DNA from: Emticicia agri | Lineage (GTDB): Bacteria; Bacteroidota; Bacteroidia; Cytophagales; Spirosomataceae | DNA: 64,000 bases | Direction: 5' to 3' | Assembly (NCBI GenBank): GCA_945860265.1 | Contig: CAMAQF010000005.1 | Coordinates: forward strand, 20,320 to 84,319 | In this document: in pieces, positions 43,807 through 52,300 of the stretch | How the letters are laid out: each line of letters begins with the position of its first letter | Position numbering within the stretch: position 1 is the stretch's first letter | Translations under genes and position numbers: made by a program | Notes under the pieces: generated by a model | What the model was told of the DNA's origin: nothing | What the model saw: the letters and a program-made list of their open reading frames with translations, nothing else | Database searches by the model: none

Positions 43807-46089
43807 TTATACAGCTTTTATTGTAATCACTACTGACTTTGAAGTTGGCGTTTTACTAATATCGGCAAAGCTATCAATCGGCACTAAAACATTGGCTTCA
43901 GGAAAGTAAGTGGCTACACATTTTCGAGGAATATTATAAGGTACGACGATGAATTTTTGGGCTAATCGTTCGATTCCTCCATGACGATTATAAAGATTTA
44001 CTACTTGGTATTTTTCTAATTTTGCTTCCGCCATATCCGATTCATTCATCATAATAATTCTTCGCTCATTATAAATACCACGGTAACGGTCATCTAAGCC
44101 ATAAATTGTTGTGTTAAACTGGTCATGACTACGAATAGTCATCATAATATATTCATTATAAAGTAATTGAATCGTTTCCAATTTATTGATTGAAAACTTT
44201 GCTTTTGCCGAATCTGTACCAAATTTTCGTTCACGCGGGAGGTTTGGCAAATAAAAACCACCATCTTGACGCACTCGGACATTATAATTATCAAAACCTA
44301 CGATGGTCTTTTCAATCAAATCTCTAATATTATCATAATTCGCCACAAGTTTATCCCAGTCGAGACTTTTATTTACTAAAGTAGCTTTTGCCATTCCTGC
44401 AACAATAGCTGATTCTGACAAAAGATGCTCTGAAATTGGCTCTAAAACTCCTTTACTACTATGCACGACTCCCATCGAATTTTCAACGGTCACAAACTGC
44501 TCGCCATCGGTTTGCAAATCAAGGTCAGTTCTACCCAAAGTTGGTAGAATTAAGGCCGTTTTACCATGAATTAAATGACTACGATTGAGTTTTGTAGAAA
44601 TTTGAACAGTTAAATCACAATTTTGTAGAGCCTTAGCCGTAAACTCAGTATCGGGCGTAGCAGAAAGGAAATTCCCACCCATTGCTATAAAAACTTTTGC
44701 TTTGCCTTCTGACATCGCCTTTATAGATGCTACTGTATCAAAACCATGTTTCCGTGGAGGGTCAAAACCGAAGACTTTTTGCAGATTATCAAGTAAAACT
44801 TTTGGAGGTTTTTCGTAAATACCCATCGTGCGGTCGCCCTGAACATTTGAATGTCCACGCACAGGGCAAGTGCCTCCTCCTTCAATACCGATACTTCCTT
44901 TTAGTAAAAGTAAGTTGACTACTTCACGAATCGTAACGACTGAGTTTTTATGTTGGGTAAGGCCCATAGCCCAACAAACAATGATTTTTTTATGGTCAAT
45001 GAGTAGTTGAGTTGCAGCCTTAATTTCATCTAAGGCTATTCCACAAGCTTCTGAAAGTTGGTCTAAATCTTCACTTTCGAGGCTTTGTATATAACTTTCA
45101 TAATTTTCTGATTGATTTATAATAAAATCTTTATCAAATACATTTCCTAATTTTTTTTCGGCTTCAAGCAAGAGTTTATTCATTGCTTTGAGCAAAGCCA
45201 AATCACCATTGATTCTGATTTGCAAGTAAATATCTGTCAGTTTTTCTCCTCCGAAAAACATATCTCGTACTTCTTGTGGATGTTTAAATTTCAATAAACC
45301 TGCTTCAATTAACGGATTAATTGAAAAAATCTTTGCACCTGCACGTTTGGCTTTTTCGAGAGCCGAAAGCATTCTAGGGTGGTTTGTGCCAGGATTTTGC
45401 CCCAAAATCATTATAACTTCTGCTTTCTCAAAATCATCCAATTTCACCGAACCTTTACCCAAACCCAAAGTTTCTACCAAAGCCGAACCGCTTGATTCAT
45501 GGCACATATTAGAGCAATCAGGCATATTATTTGTGCCATACATTCGAATAAAAAGTTGGTATAAAAATGCCGCTTCGTTGCTCGTTCTGCCCGAAGTGTA
45601 GAAAATTGCTTCATCGGGTGAAGGCAAACTATTCAACTGATTACCAATAAGTTTAAAAGATTCTTCCCAAGAAACTTCCTGGTAATGTGTTTGTCCTTCT
45701 CTCAAAACCAATGGCTGCGTCAAACGCCCCTGCTGACCTAGCCAATAATCAGATTTTTGAGAAAGTTCGGTTACCGAATATTTTTGAAAAAAAACAGGTG
45801 TCACCTTTCGAGTAGTTGCTTCTTCGACTATGGCTTTTGCACCATTTTCGCAATATTCAGCAATTTTCGAGCGTTCGCCGTCAGGGTCTGGCCACGCACA
45901 ACTTGGACAATCAACACCCCCTTTTTGGTTGAGATTCAATAAAGATTTTAAACCTCTCCTGATTGGCATTGCACCAAAAACGTGCTTCATTGATGAAAAC
46001 ACTGCCGTGAAACCAGCGGCTTCGGTAGCAGGTTTTGAAGTTTCGATTCCTGTAAAATCGGTTGGTGCTTGGGGGTTTATTTTTGGCAT
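43807..46089 (-). CDS. FdhF/YdeP-type molybdopterin oxidoreductase
   Basis: 760 aa, the YdeP length. Three cysteines, Cys61, Cys64 and Cys80 (D-C-P-S-C-A-W-P-D-P then E-Y-C-E-N-G), sit where an iron-sulfur site is expected in the family. Then come molybdopterin-binding segments Y-T-S-G-R-T-S-N-E-A, N-M-C-H-E-S-S-G-S-A and G-Q-N-P-G-T-N-H-P-R, and the C-terminal dinucleotide-binding domain (M-T-I-R-S-H-D-Q-F-N-T-T-I). YdeP is a relative of formate dehydrogenase whose true substrate is not known; it has been tied to acid resistance in E. coli. Cytoplasmic. Its ATG overlaps the stop of the upstream gene (TAATG), so the two are translationally coupled. FdhD upstream fits its need for cofactor sulfuration. 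Confidence 0.93.
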   Translation of the reverse strand: MPKINPQAPTDFTGIETSKPATEAAGFTAVFSSMKHVFGAMPIRRGLKSLLNLNQKGGVDCPSCAWPDPDGERSKIAEYCENGAKAIVEEATTRKVTPVFFQKYSVTELSQKSDYWLGQQGRLTQPLVLREGQTHYQEVSWEESFKLIGNQLNSLPSPDEAIFYTSGRTSNEAAFLYQLFIRMYGTNNMPDCSNMCHESSGSALVETLGLGKGSVKLDDFEKAEVIMILGQNPGTNHPRMLSALEKAKRAGAKIFSINPLIEAGLLKFKHPQEVRDMFFGGEKLTDIYLQIRINGDLALLKAMNKLLLEAEKKLGNVFDKDFIINQSENYESYIQSLESEDLDQLSEACGIALDEIKAATQLLIDHKKIIVCWAMGLTQHKNSVVTIREVVNLLLLKGSIGIEGGGTCPVRGHSNVQGDRTMGIYEKPPKVLLDNLQKVFGFDPPRKHGFDTVASIKAMSEGKAKVFIAMGGNFLSATPDTEFTAKALQNCDLTVQISTKLNRSHLIHGKTALILPTLGRTDLDLQTDGEQFVTVENSMGVVHSSKGVLEPISEHLLSESAIVAGMAKATLVNKSLDWDKLVANYDNIRDLIEKTIVGFDNYNVRVRQDGGFYLPNLPRERKFGTDSAKAKFSINKLETIQLLYNEYIMMTIRSHDQFNTTIYGLDDRYRGIYNERRIIMMNESDMAEAKLEKYQVVNLYNRHGGIERLAQKFIVVPYNIPRKCVATYFPEANVLVPIDSFADISKTPTSKSVVITIKAV

Positions 46090-46490
46090 TAGAATATTAA
46101 GTCTGGATAAACTTTTTGGAACATTTCTACAATCTTAGGTATGAGTTCATGAAAGTTTTTATTCTTCTTATTTGCCATTAAATAGGCACTTATTGAAGAT
46201 TCTTCGAGGTGGGAGAAAGCTGTTTTTGCGAAAAAATTTAACATCAATTTAGTATATATCCTAAAACGTTGGGTATTTGTCTCTCCTTCACTTTCTCCAT
46301 TACTTATGGTATTAGCCCCGATAAACCCAAAACTTGCTGAGGGTTTTTCAGCTAAAATATCAAGCATAATATTAATACAAGTCCGAATTACACGAGGAGC
46401 ATCATAATCATTAAAGATGACATTATATTTTTTATCTGAAAGCTTATGGCTAACGGGAAAGAATTTAACAATAAAAAATTTGGAATTCAT
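46089..46490 (-). CDS. Unrecognised 133-aa protein coupled to the YdeP-type gene
   Basis: Starts at the ATG at 46490 (M-N-S-K-F-F-I-V-K-F); a GTG at 46529 would add 13 residues. No named family. It has a beta-rich N terminus and a helical second half containing N-T-Q-R-F-R-I-Y-T-K-L-M and S-S-I-S-A-Y-L-M-A-N-K-K, a pattern I associate with short, poorly characterised Bacteroidota proteins. No signal peptide or metal motif. The stop overlaps the oxidoreductase start (TAATG), an arrangement that favours a partner or regulator of that enzyme. Function unknown; real gene likely. Confidence 0.72.
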   Translation of the reverse strand: MNSKFFIVKFFPVSHKLSDKKYNVIFNDYDAPRVIRTCINIMLDILAEKPSASFGFIGANTISNGESEGETNTQRFRIYTKLMLNFFAKTAFSHLEESSISAYLMANKKNKNFHELIPKIVEMFQKVYPDLIF

Positions 46491-46617
46491 ATTCTTCAAC
46501 AACTGCAATATATCGGCGTTTTGAAGCACGAAAATTGTATAAATGCTGTCTTAAAAATAGTTTCTCCGATACTTTTGTTATACTAATTCGATGATATTTA
46601 TGTCCACTATCAAACAT

Positions 46618-46785
46618 TTATTCTACCAAATATTTATACGCAGGATTTCTTCGAGCATCAATTTCTGCATCAGTCAAAACATGATAATTTATCTTGCCAT
46701 CGGGGCGAGGCTTACGAGGTGGATCATTTGGATTTTTGAGTTTTTTGGTTGCAAGTGGTTTGCGTTTTTCAACAAGAGTTTCCAT
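46618..46785 (-). CDS. 55-aa basic, Pro-rich protein in the molybdoenzyme operon
   Basis: An uninterrupted 56-codon frame on the minus strand: starts M-E-T-L-V-E-K-R-K-P, continues with K-N-P-N-D-P-P-R-K-P-R-P-D-G-K-I-N-Y-H and ends N-P-A-Y-K-Y-L-V-E. It is basic and proline-rich in the first half and forms a short D-A-E-I-D-A-R-R helix in the second. It lies 57 bp after fdhD and 127 bp before the 133-aa gene, same strand. The size is below usual gene-calling limits. Composition is gene-like, and the frame's position between operon members supports it; family not recognised. Confidence 0.6.
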   Translation of the reverse strand: METLVEKRKPLATKKLKNPNDPPRKPRPDGKINYHVLTDAEIDARRNPAYKYLVE

Positions 46786-46842
46786 TTTGCTTTTATTTAA
46801 TAGTCAAATCTACTTACTTTTTACGAATAATAAGCATTTTTG

Positions 46843-47676
46843 TCAAAAAATTCTATCGGTGTGCGTATATACATTAAAGCTCTCTTCTCGAAGAAATCCT
46901 ATCAAAGTAATACCCAAAACTTGGGCAGTCTCAATGGCCAAACTCGAAGGCGAGCCTACACAAGCCATAATCGGAATACCAGCCATTGCGGCCTTTTGAA
47001 TCAGTTCAAAACTCGCTCTACTACTCATTATCAACACAAAGTCTGTCAAGGGTAAAAGTTTTTGTTGTAGAGCAGCACCGATTACTTTATCAAGAGCGTT
47101 GTGGCGACCGATGTCTTCTCTCAAAAAACATTTTTCTACCTTATTTAGAATCATTGCAGCATGAAGCCCACCGGTATGTTTGAAAAAAACTTGATTATTC
47201 GCTAAAACTTCAGGTAAAGTTTTTATAAACTCTCCTGAAACTTTGAAACCAGTTTTTGGTAAAATTATGCATTTTTTTTCGATAGCTTCGAGTGAGGCCT
47301 TCCCACATATTCCACAACTTGAGGTGGAATAAAAATGACGTTCGAGGCTTTGTAAATTTACTTCAATTTGGGGTTTTAGCTCAACTCTTACGATATTTTC
47401 TTCAGCTTGCCGGCCAGTATCTTTGCAATAATGAATGGATAAGACATCATCAAACGAAGAAATAATTCCTTCAGTAAACAAAAAACCTAAAGCCAATTCA
47501 AAATCATGGCCTGTTGGTGTTCGCATAGTTACGGAAATACTTTTTTGCTTTCGGCTGTCTTCTACTTCAAAACCTAAACGAATCTCCAAAGGCTCTTCAA
47601 TTACCACCAAATCGGCAATTTCTTCGATACCTTTTGGCTTGAATTTCTTTATTTCAAAAGATTTTATTCCGTACAT
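46843..47676 (-). CDS. fdhD: FdhD sulfurtransferase for formate dehydrogenase-type enzymes
   Basis: 277 aa. The active-site loop with two cysteines, Cys121 and Cys124 (S-S-C-G-I-C-G-K), is intact; the N-terminal E-E-P-L-E-I-R-L and T-P-G/T-G-H-D-F-E-L-A-L-G-F-L-F-T-E-G and the C-terminal G-R-H-N-A-L-D-K and S-S-R-A-S-F-E-L segments are typical. FdhD moves sulfur from IscS to the molybdenum cofactor of FdhF-type enzymes, which matches the YdeP-type gene three genes downstream. First gene of the presumed operon fdhD–55-aa–133-aa–ydeP. Divergent from the prolyl oligopeptidase. Confidence 0.95.
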   Translation of the reverse strand: MYGIKSFEIKKFKPKGIEEIADLVVIEEPLEIRLGFEVEDSRKQKSISVTMRTPTGHDFELALGFLFTEGIISSFDDVLSIHYCKDTGRQAEENIVRVELKPQIEVNLQSLERHFYSTSSCGICGKASLEAIEKKCIILPKTGFKVSGEFIKTLPEVLANNQVFFKHTGGLHAAMILNKVEKCFLREDIGRHNALDKVIGAALQQKLLPLTDFVLIMSSRASFELIQKAAMAGIPIMACVGSPSSLAIETAQVLGITLIGFLREESFNVYTHTDRIF

Positions 47677-47890
47677 TTGCTTTGCATTTTGTTGTTAGGC
47701 TAATTTAGTAAAACTTCTTTGATTGGCTTTTGTTTATCACTTAAAAAGTAAGTTGTGATTAAATTTACAGTAAAATTACATTTACAATTCAACAGCCATT
47801 TAAAAAATTGTTAAACAATTAATTTCATCAATAACAAAAATCATTCATCAATAACAAATATAATCAGACGCATCATCAGACCTTAAAACT

Positions 47891-49984
47891 ATGAAAAAAA
47901 TCCTTATTTCTCTCTTGTTCCCCAGTTTAGCAATGGCACAGTACAATTATCCAGTTACAAAAAAAATCGACCACACAGACAATTATCACGGCACGACCGT
48001 TGCCGATCCGTACCGTTGGCTCGAAGATGACCGCTCGGCGGAAACTTCCGAGTGGGTGAAGCAACAAAATGCGGTCACGACAAAGTATTTCGAGCAAATT
48101 CCTTATCGTGCGGATGTGATGAAAAGGTTGGAAAAAATCTTTAACTATGCCAAATACTCATCACCTTCCCGCAAAGGAGAGTGGTTTTATTTCTACAAAA
48201 ATGATGGCCTACAAAATCAGTCGGTATTTTATCGCCAAAAAGGCTTGAATGGAACGCCCGAACTGGTGATTGACCCGAATAAACTTTCGACAGATGGCAC
48301 TACTCGTTTAGTACAGTTTGTATTATCGAAAGATGGAAAATACGGTGCAATGGCTTTATCAAAAGGTGGTTCCGATTGGCAAGATATTTTGATTATGGAT
48401 ATGGCAACGAAAAAAAACCTCAGCGATAAACTTGAATGGGTGAAAGTTTCAGGAATTTCGTGGCAAGGAAAAGGCTTCTATTATAGCCGATATCCGAAAC
48501 CCGAAGGAAGTGCTTTGGCCGCCAAAAACGAAAATCACCAAGTGTTTTTTCATAAAGTGGGTACAAGTCAAGAAGTTGATGAATTAGTATTTGAAGACAA
48601 AGCAAATCCGCAACGTTTCAATGGTGTTTACGCAACCGAAGATGAGAAATTTGCGTTCTTGAGCATCAGCGACCGTGGCAAAGGGAAAGATGGTAACGCC
48701 TTGTATTACAGAGCTTTAGGTCAAAAAGAATTCAAACCGATTATTTCAGAAATCACTGATTTTAGCTTTTCAATAATTGATAATGTTGGACAAGCATTTT
48801 TGATTAAAACAAACAAAGATGCCCCGAATGATAAGGTAGAAAAATATGATATTGCAACTGGAAAATGGAGTAGTATTTTACCCGAAAAACCTGAGCCATT
48901 ACAAGGCGTAGGAACGGCTGGCGGAAAATTATTTGCAACTTATTTGAAGGATGTTACAACTCGTGCCTACGTTTTTGATTTGAAAGGAAAACTCGAAAAC
49001 GAAGTACAATTGCCAAGCTTAGGTTCGGCTGGTGGCTTTGGTGGCGAAGCTGACGATAAATTTGTGTTTTATACTTTCAGCACTTTCAACTACCCTCCTA
49101 CTATTTTCAGATACGATATTGCAAGCAAGAAAAGCACGGTTTTCCGATCTCCAGAAGTTGATTTTAAGGCAACCGATTTTGAGACAAAACAAGTTTTTTA
49201 TACAAGCAAAGACGGCACGAAAGTCCCGATGTTTATCGTTTATAAAAAAGGCTTGAAACTCAACGGACAAAATCCAACTTTGCTTTATGGCTACGGTGGT
49301 TTCAATATAAATTTGAATCCAAGTTTTAGTCCAACTTTGATACCGTTTTTGGAGCAAGGTGGTGTTTATGCTTCGGCAAACTTGCGTGGTGGCGGCGAAT
49401 ATGGTGAAAAATGGCACGAACAAGGCATGAAACTCAAAAAACAGAACGTTTTTGATGATTTTATTGCGGCAGGGGAATATTTGATAGCTCAAAAATATTG
49501 TGATAATTCACATTTGGCTATTCGTGGTGGCTCAAACGGTGGACTTTTGGTTGGGGCAGTAATGAACCAAAGACCAGATTTGGCAAAAGTTGCTATTCCG
49601 CAAGTGGGTGTGATGGATATGTTGCGTTTTCAAAAATTTACAATTGGCTGGAATTGGATTGCAGATTATGGTTCGTCAGATAATGCTGAAGAATTTAAAG
49701 TTCAATATACCTATTCGCCATTGCATAACATTAAGGCTGGTATTAATTATCCTGCAACACTCATCACAACGGCAGACCACGATGATAGAGTTGTACCTGC
49801 ACATTCATTCAAATATGCAGCCACTTTGCAAGAAATCGGAGCAGCAAGCAGCAAAAATCCATTATTGATAAAAATTGACACAAACTCTGGGCACGGAGCA
49901 AGTAATACAAAGAAAAACCTAGAATCAACGGCTGATATTTATGCCTTTATTTGGTGGAATATGGGTTTTGTTCCGAAGTTTTAA
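47891..49984 (+). CDS. Prolyl oligopeptidase (S9A)
   Basis: 697 aa with a signal peptide (residues 1-16, ending L-A-M-A-Q), so exported rather than cytoplasmic. N-terminal D-P-Y-R-W-L-E-D-D family signature, seven-bladed propeller, then the hydrolase domain with Ser548 (G-G-S-N-G-G), Asp at 631-632 (D-H-D-D-R-V-V-P) and His668 (S-G-H-G-A). It cleaves after proline in short peptides. All catalytic residues are intact. Together with DPP IV and aminopeptidase P it suggests use of proline-rich peptides. Divergent from fdhD. Confidence 0.97.
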   Translation: MKKILISLLFPSLAMAQYNYPVTKKIDHTDNYHGTTVADPYRWLEDDRSAETSEWVKQQNAVTTKYFEQIPYRADVMKRLEKIFNYAKYSSPSRKGEWFYFYKNDGLQNQSVFYRQKGLNGTPELVIDPNKLSTDGTTRLVQFVLSKDGKYGAMALSKGGSDWQDILIMDMATKKNLSDKLEWVKVSGISWQGKGFYYSRYPKPEGSALAAKNENHQVFFHKVGTSQEVDELVFEDKANPQRFNGVYATEDEKFAFLSISDRGKGKDGNALYYRALGQKEFKPIISEITDFSFSIIDNVGQAFLIKTNKDAPNDKVEKYDIATGKWSSILPEKPEPLQGVGTAGGKLFATYLKDVTTRAYVFDLKGKLENEVQLPSLGSAGGFGGEADDKFVFYTFSTFNYPPTIFRYDIASKKSTVFRSPEVDFKATDFETKQVFYTSKDGTKVPMFIVYKKGLKLNGQNPTLLYGYGGFNINLNPSFSPTLIPFLEQGGVYASANLRGGGEYGEKWHEQGMKLKKQNVFDDFIAAGEYLIAQKYCDNSHLAIRGGSNGGLLVGAVMNQRPDLAKVAIPQVGVMDMLRFQKFTIGWNWIADYGSSDNAEEFKVQYTYSPLHNIKAGINYPATLITTADHDDRVVPAHSFKYAATLQEIGAASSKNPLLIKIDTNSGHGASNTKKNLESTADIYAFIWWNMGFVPKF

Positions 49985-50086
49985 ATGAAAAAGCAGCCAA
50001 CTTTTATTAATATCTTAAATTTTACTGAATGGAAGTGGGAAAGAAATAAAGCAATGGCTGCTTTGGTGAAAGGATTGAAAAAGTAG
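49985..50086 (+). CDS. Possible 33-aa peptide directly after prolyl oligopeptidase
   Basis: An ATG immediately follows the TAA of the peptidase gene and opens 33 codons: M-K-K-Q-P-T-F-I-N-I-L-N-F-T-E-W then K-A-M-A-A-L-V-K-G-L-K-K. The Trp-Lys-Trp and the amphipathic C-terminal helix make it look like real coding text, but it could be the tail of a lost gene. No family recognised. Confidence 0.28.
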   Translation: MKKQPTFINILNFTEWKWERNKAMAALVKGLKK

Positions 50087-50661
50087 AATTTTGAACATAT
50101 TAAAATTAATAATTAGAATTTTAAATACAATCATTCCATAGAATACTTATTCTTGATCAAACATAAAAAAAGCATACAGAAAAAATAAACACATTGATTA
50201 CAGTATAGCGGATACTTCTTGCATCTAAAACCCTGGAAAATTTTAACCAAACAAGAGACAAGCGAAACGCTCACGTTCTGCGTGGGCATTGCTTGACTTT
50301 GTGAGAATGCTTACCAAAGCCTTAGAAGCGGAGTCGTTGACGATTCACGCTATTTTTATGTGTAAACCATACCTTATTAACGAAAAATAAATAAAAAGGC
50401 TGGTCGGCACACAGATTGATTTGGTGTATTGAATAATACGATAATATTAATCGACAATTTTGCGAGCAGCTAAATGGCGGTCTGTATGCTAATAAACTTA
50501 CCGTGTGGCCTTAGCTATTGACGATGAGCTACTTAAGGTCTAAAATAAGACCAAACAAATTTATTTAGCTTGCAAATTTGTTTTTTTAATATGGAAATCT
50601 TAAGTTTGATACAATTAAAATCATTTAAGTAAATATTATTTAAAATTTAAAACACATCAAA
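50087..50661. other. Intergenic region with a short higher-GC orphan segment
   Basis: Mostly A/T-rich, but 50255-50360 is markedly richer in G and C and holds a 47-codon open stretch on the plus strand (R-S-A-W-A-L-L-D-F-V, A-L-E-A-E-S-L-T-I-H-A) without a start or family. A second similar patch lies at 50460-50540. These may be scraps of a transferred or mobile element; no inverted repeats or target duplications were found. Confidence 0.4.
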
Positions 50662-51378
50662 ATGAAGTTATTTTTAATCGGTTTATTTATTGTTTTGGGT
50701 TCAACTTATGCAATTTCTCAATCTGCTTTTAATGGTTTTTATGTTCAAGTTAGTGGTGGTTATGGAACTACCACACCCGATAGTAAAGGCGGGTCTGGAG
50801 CAGCTGTGATTGGCGGCAAATCAAATCCTTTTACTTTTGTTACTGATCACAAAACCCATAATGATTTTATGGGAACAGCAACCGTAGGATATACGTTTAG
50901 CATTAGCAAAAAATTCTTGTTAGGTGTCGGTGCTGAATTTACCAAAAATGATGGTAGCTGGACAACTATTACAACAACTAACAACTACAATGTGAAAACC
51001 GTAGATGAGTATAGAATATTGCACAGCTATGATTTCTTCTTGTCTCCAGCGTATGCGATTGATGAAAATAAATTAGTTAGTGCAAAGGTTGGTTATGCTC
51101 GTTCTTTGACTGATAATGAAATTACTGGAACAGTTAGTGCTCACCACCAAACCGGGGGCTATATAGCAGGCGTAGGGTACAAGCAAATCATCAAGAGGCG
51201 TTGTTATGGCCTTGCTGAGGTTGAATACAATCGTACTGCAAATCAAACATACGATAACAGTGGAGTTTCTGTTAATGGTTATCCATTTACATCTACATTA
51301 GAATTAAGTTCACATAGCTTTCGCTTTCAAGTTGGTATAGGTTTTCTTATTAAGGGAAAAATACTAACCACGAAATAA
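50662..51378 (+). CDS. Outer-membrane beta-barrel protein, small (OmpA/opacity-like)
   Basis: 238 aa with a signal peptide (residues 1-19, ending A-I-S-Q). The mature protein alternates glycine/aromatic and polar residues as in 8-stranded barrels: F-Y-V-Q-V-S-G-G-Y-G, T-A-T-V-G-Y-T-F-S-I, L-L-G-V-G-A-E-F, L-V-S-A-K-V-G-Y-A, I-A-G-V-G-Y-K-Q, A-E-V-E-Y-N-R-T and the final F-R-F-Q-V-G-I-G-F. Role unknown; such small barrels are usually porin-like or adhesive. Followed by a strong terminator. Confidence 0.82.
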   Translation: MKLFLIGLFIVLGSTYAISQSAFNGFYVQVSGGYGTTTPDSKGGSGAAVIGGKSNPFTFVTDHKTHNDFMGTATVGYTFSISKKFLLGVGAEFTKNDGSWTTITTTNNYNVKTVDEYRILHSYDFFLSPAYAIDENKLVSAKVGYARSLTDNEITGTVSAHHQTGGYIAGVGYKQIIKRRCYGLAEVEYNRTANQTYDNSGVSVNGYPFTSTLELSSHSFRFQVGIGFLIKGKILTTK

Positions 51379-51490
51379 CTTCTAACCAACTAAAAGTTGG
51401 TGATAGGTTATATTGTGTAATTGATTAAGTGTTAAAATTAGCAACGATTTTTTTTATCTTTACTAAATTGAAGTAAGCTTCACTAATTCT

Positions 51491-51526
51491 AAAAAAACTT
51501 CCTGTCAATCGATAGGAAGTTTTTTT
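51491..51526 (+). terminator. Rho-independent terminator
   Basis: AAAAAAACTTCCT and AGGAAGTTTTTTT arms, 13 bp and perfect, around 10 nt, about 110 nt after the barrel gene's stop codon. Confidence 0.88.
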
Positions 51527-51563
51527 GTCTCTAATCTACTGCTTAGCTTCCTCCTAACTGTAA

Positions 51564-51656
51564 CGTTTCAAAACAGTCGCTCGCACAATTGCCGATTTAG
51601 ATAGAAAGGAAAAAATCGAAACCGCCAATCTCTCAGAAGCCATACTATACCGATAA
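51564..51656 (+). pseudogene. Fragment of a ComM/YifB-type Mg-chelatase-like ATPase tail
   Basis: Thirty codons read R-F-K-T-V-A-R-T-I-A-D-L-D-R-K-E-K-I-E then N-L-S-E-A-I-L-Y-R before TAA. This matches the conserved C-terminal end of ComM/YifB proteins (V-A-R-T-I-A-D-L, then L-x-E-A-I-Q-Y-R), with a stop in frame just upstream. Nothing else of the gene is present, so it is a gene remnant left after deletion or a rearrangement. Confidence 0.55.
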
Positions 51657-51809
51657 GGGCTTATTTATGGCTTGCTTAAAAAGTCCTAACTATTTTGACT
51701 ATCAAATATATAGATGGATATTTTGTGCCTATTCTTAATTCGACATAAAAACGTTCTTTTTCAAAAAAAACAATCCTAATTCCAATATTCTAACTTATTG
51801 ATGACCTGC

Positions 51810-52139
51810 TCAATTTGATATTTGAAACTTTTTCAGCAAACCATAAATATTTTGTTGACTTTCAAACAGAATTTTAGCTTGAAAATACGCAGCTTGTTCA
51901 CGCTCCAATTCAGCAAATTTCTTATTCAATAAATCATACCAAATAGATTTCATCGTAGGCGTTTCAAGGTCTCTAACATCTTGAAAAGCTTCGTTCATAC
52001 GTTGTTTTGTAGCTTCAATTTTGATATAATCGGCAGCTTGAACTCGCTTTGCTTCTTGTATTTTCTGTGCAATTTGCTTTCTATTTTCAAGCTTTTGGCT
52101 AATGTTTAATAATTCGGCATTGAGTGAATCTGGAATCAT
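51810..52139 (-). CDS. Unrecognised 109-aa helical protein
   Basis: No family recognised. Almost entirely predicted helix, rich in Glu, Lys and Gln with heptad-like spacing: L-N-I-S-Q-K-L-E-N-R-K, I-Q-E-A-K-R-V-Q-A-A and F-A-E-L-E-R-E-Q-A-A-Y-F-Q-A-K-I-L-F. No signal peptide or membrane segment. It lies 161 bp upstream of nothing obvious and downstream of the DUF5916 gene, with its own 150-bp gap. The frame is open, coding-like and free of stops; I accept it as a gene of unknown function. Confidence 0.6.
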   Translation of the reverse strand: MIPDSLNAELLNISQKLENRKQIAQKIQEAKRVQAADYIKIEATKQRMNEAFQDVRDLETPTMKSIWYDLLNKKFAELEREQAAYFQAKILFESQQNIYGLLKKFQISN

Positions 52140-52300
52140 ATTTTTCGGTTTAATTTGGAAACGAATCTTGAATTAAAACTTTCAATATCAAATCATTTTT
52201 TAGCTGAAAGACCTGTTTTGAGATTTTATGACGAAAATTGATATAAATTTTATTAATTCAAGAAAAATTACCAAAAACCAACACAATTCATAAAATCACT

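Noticed and set aside
46591-46999. Plus-strand open frames across the fdhD 3' end
   Set aside because: Antisense shadows of the 55-aa gene and of fdhD.
47822-47865. Direct repeat CATCAATAACAAA before the prolyl oligopeptidase gene as an operator pair
   Set aside because: Two copies of an A/T-rich word in an A/T-rich leader are weak evidence; no symmetry or regulator nearby.
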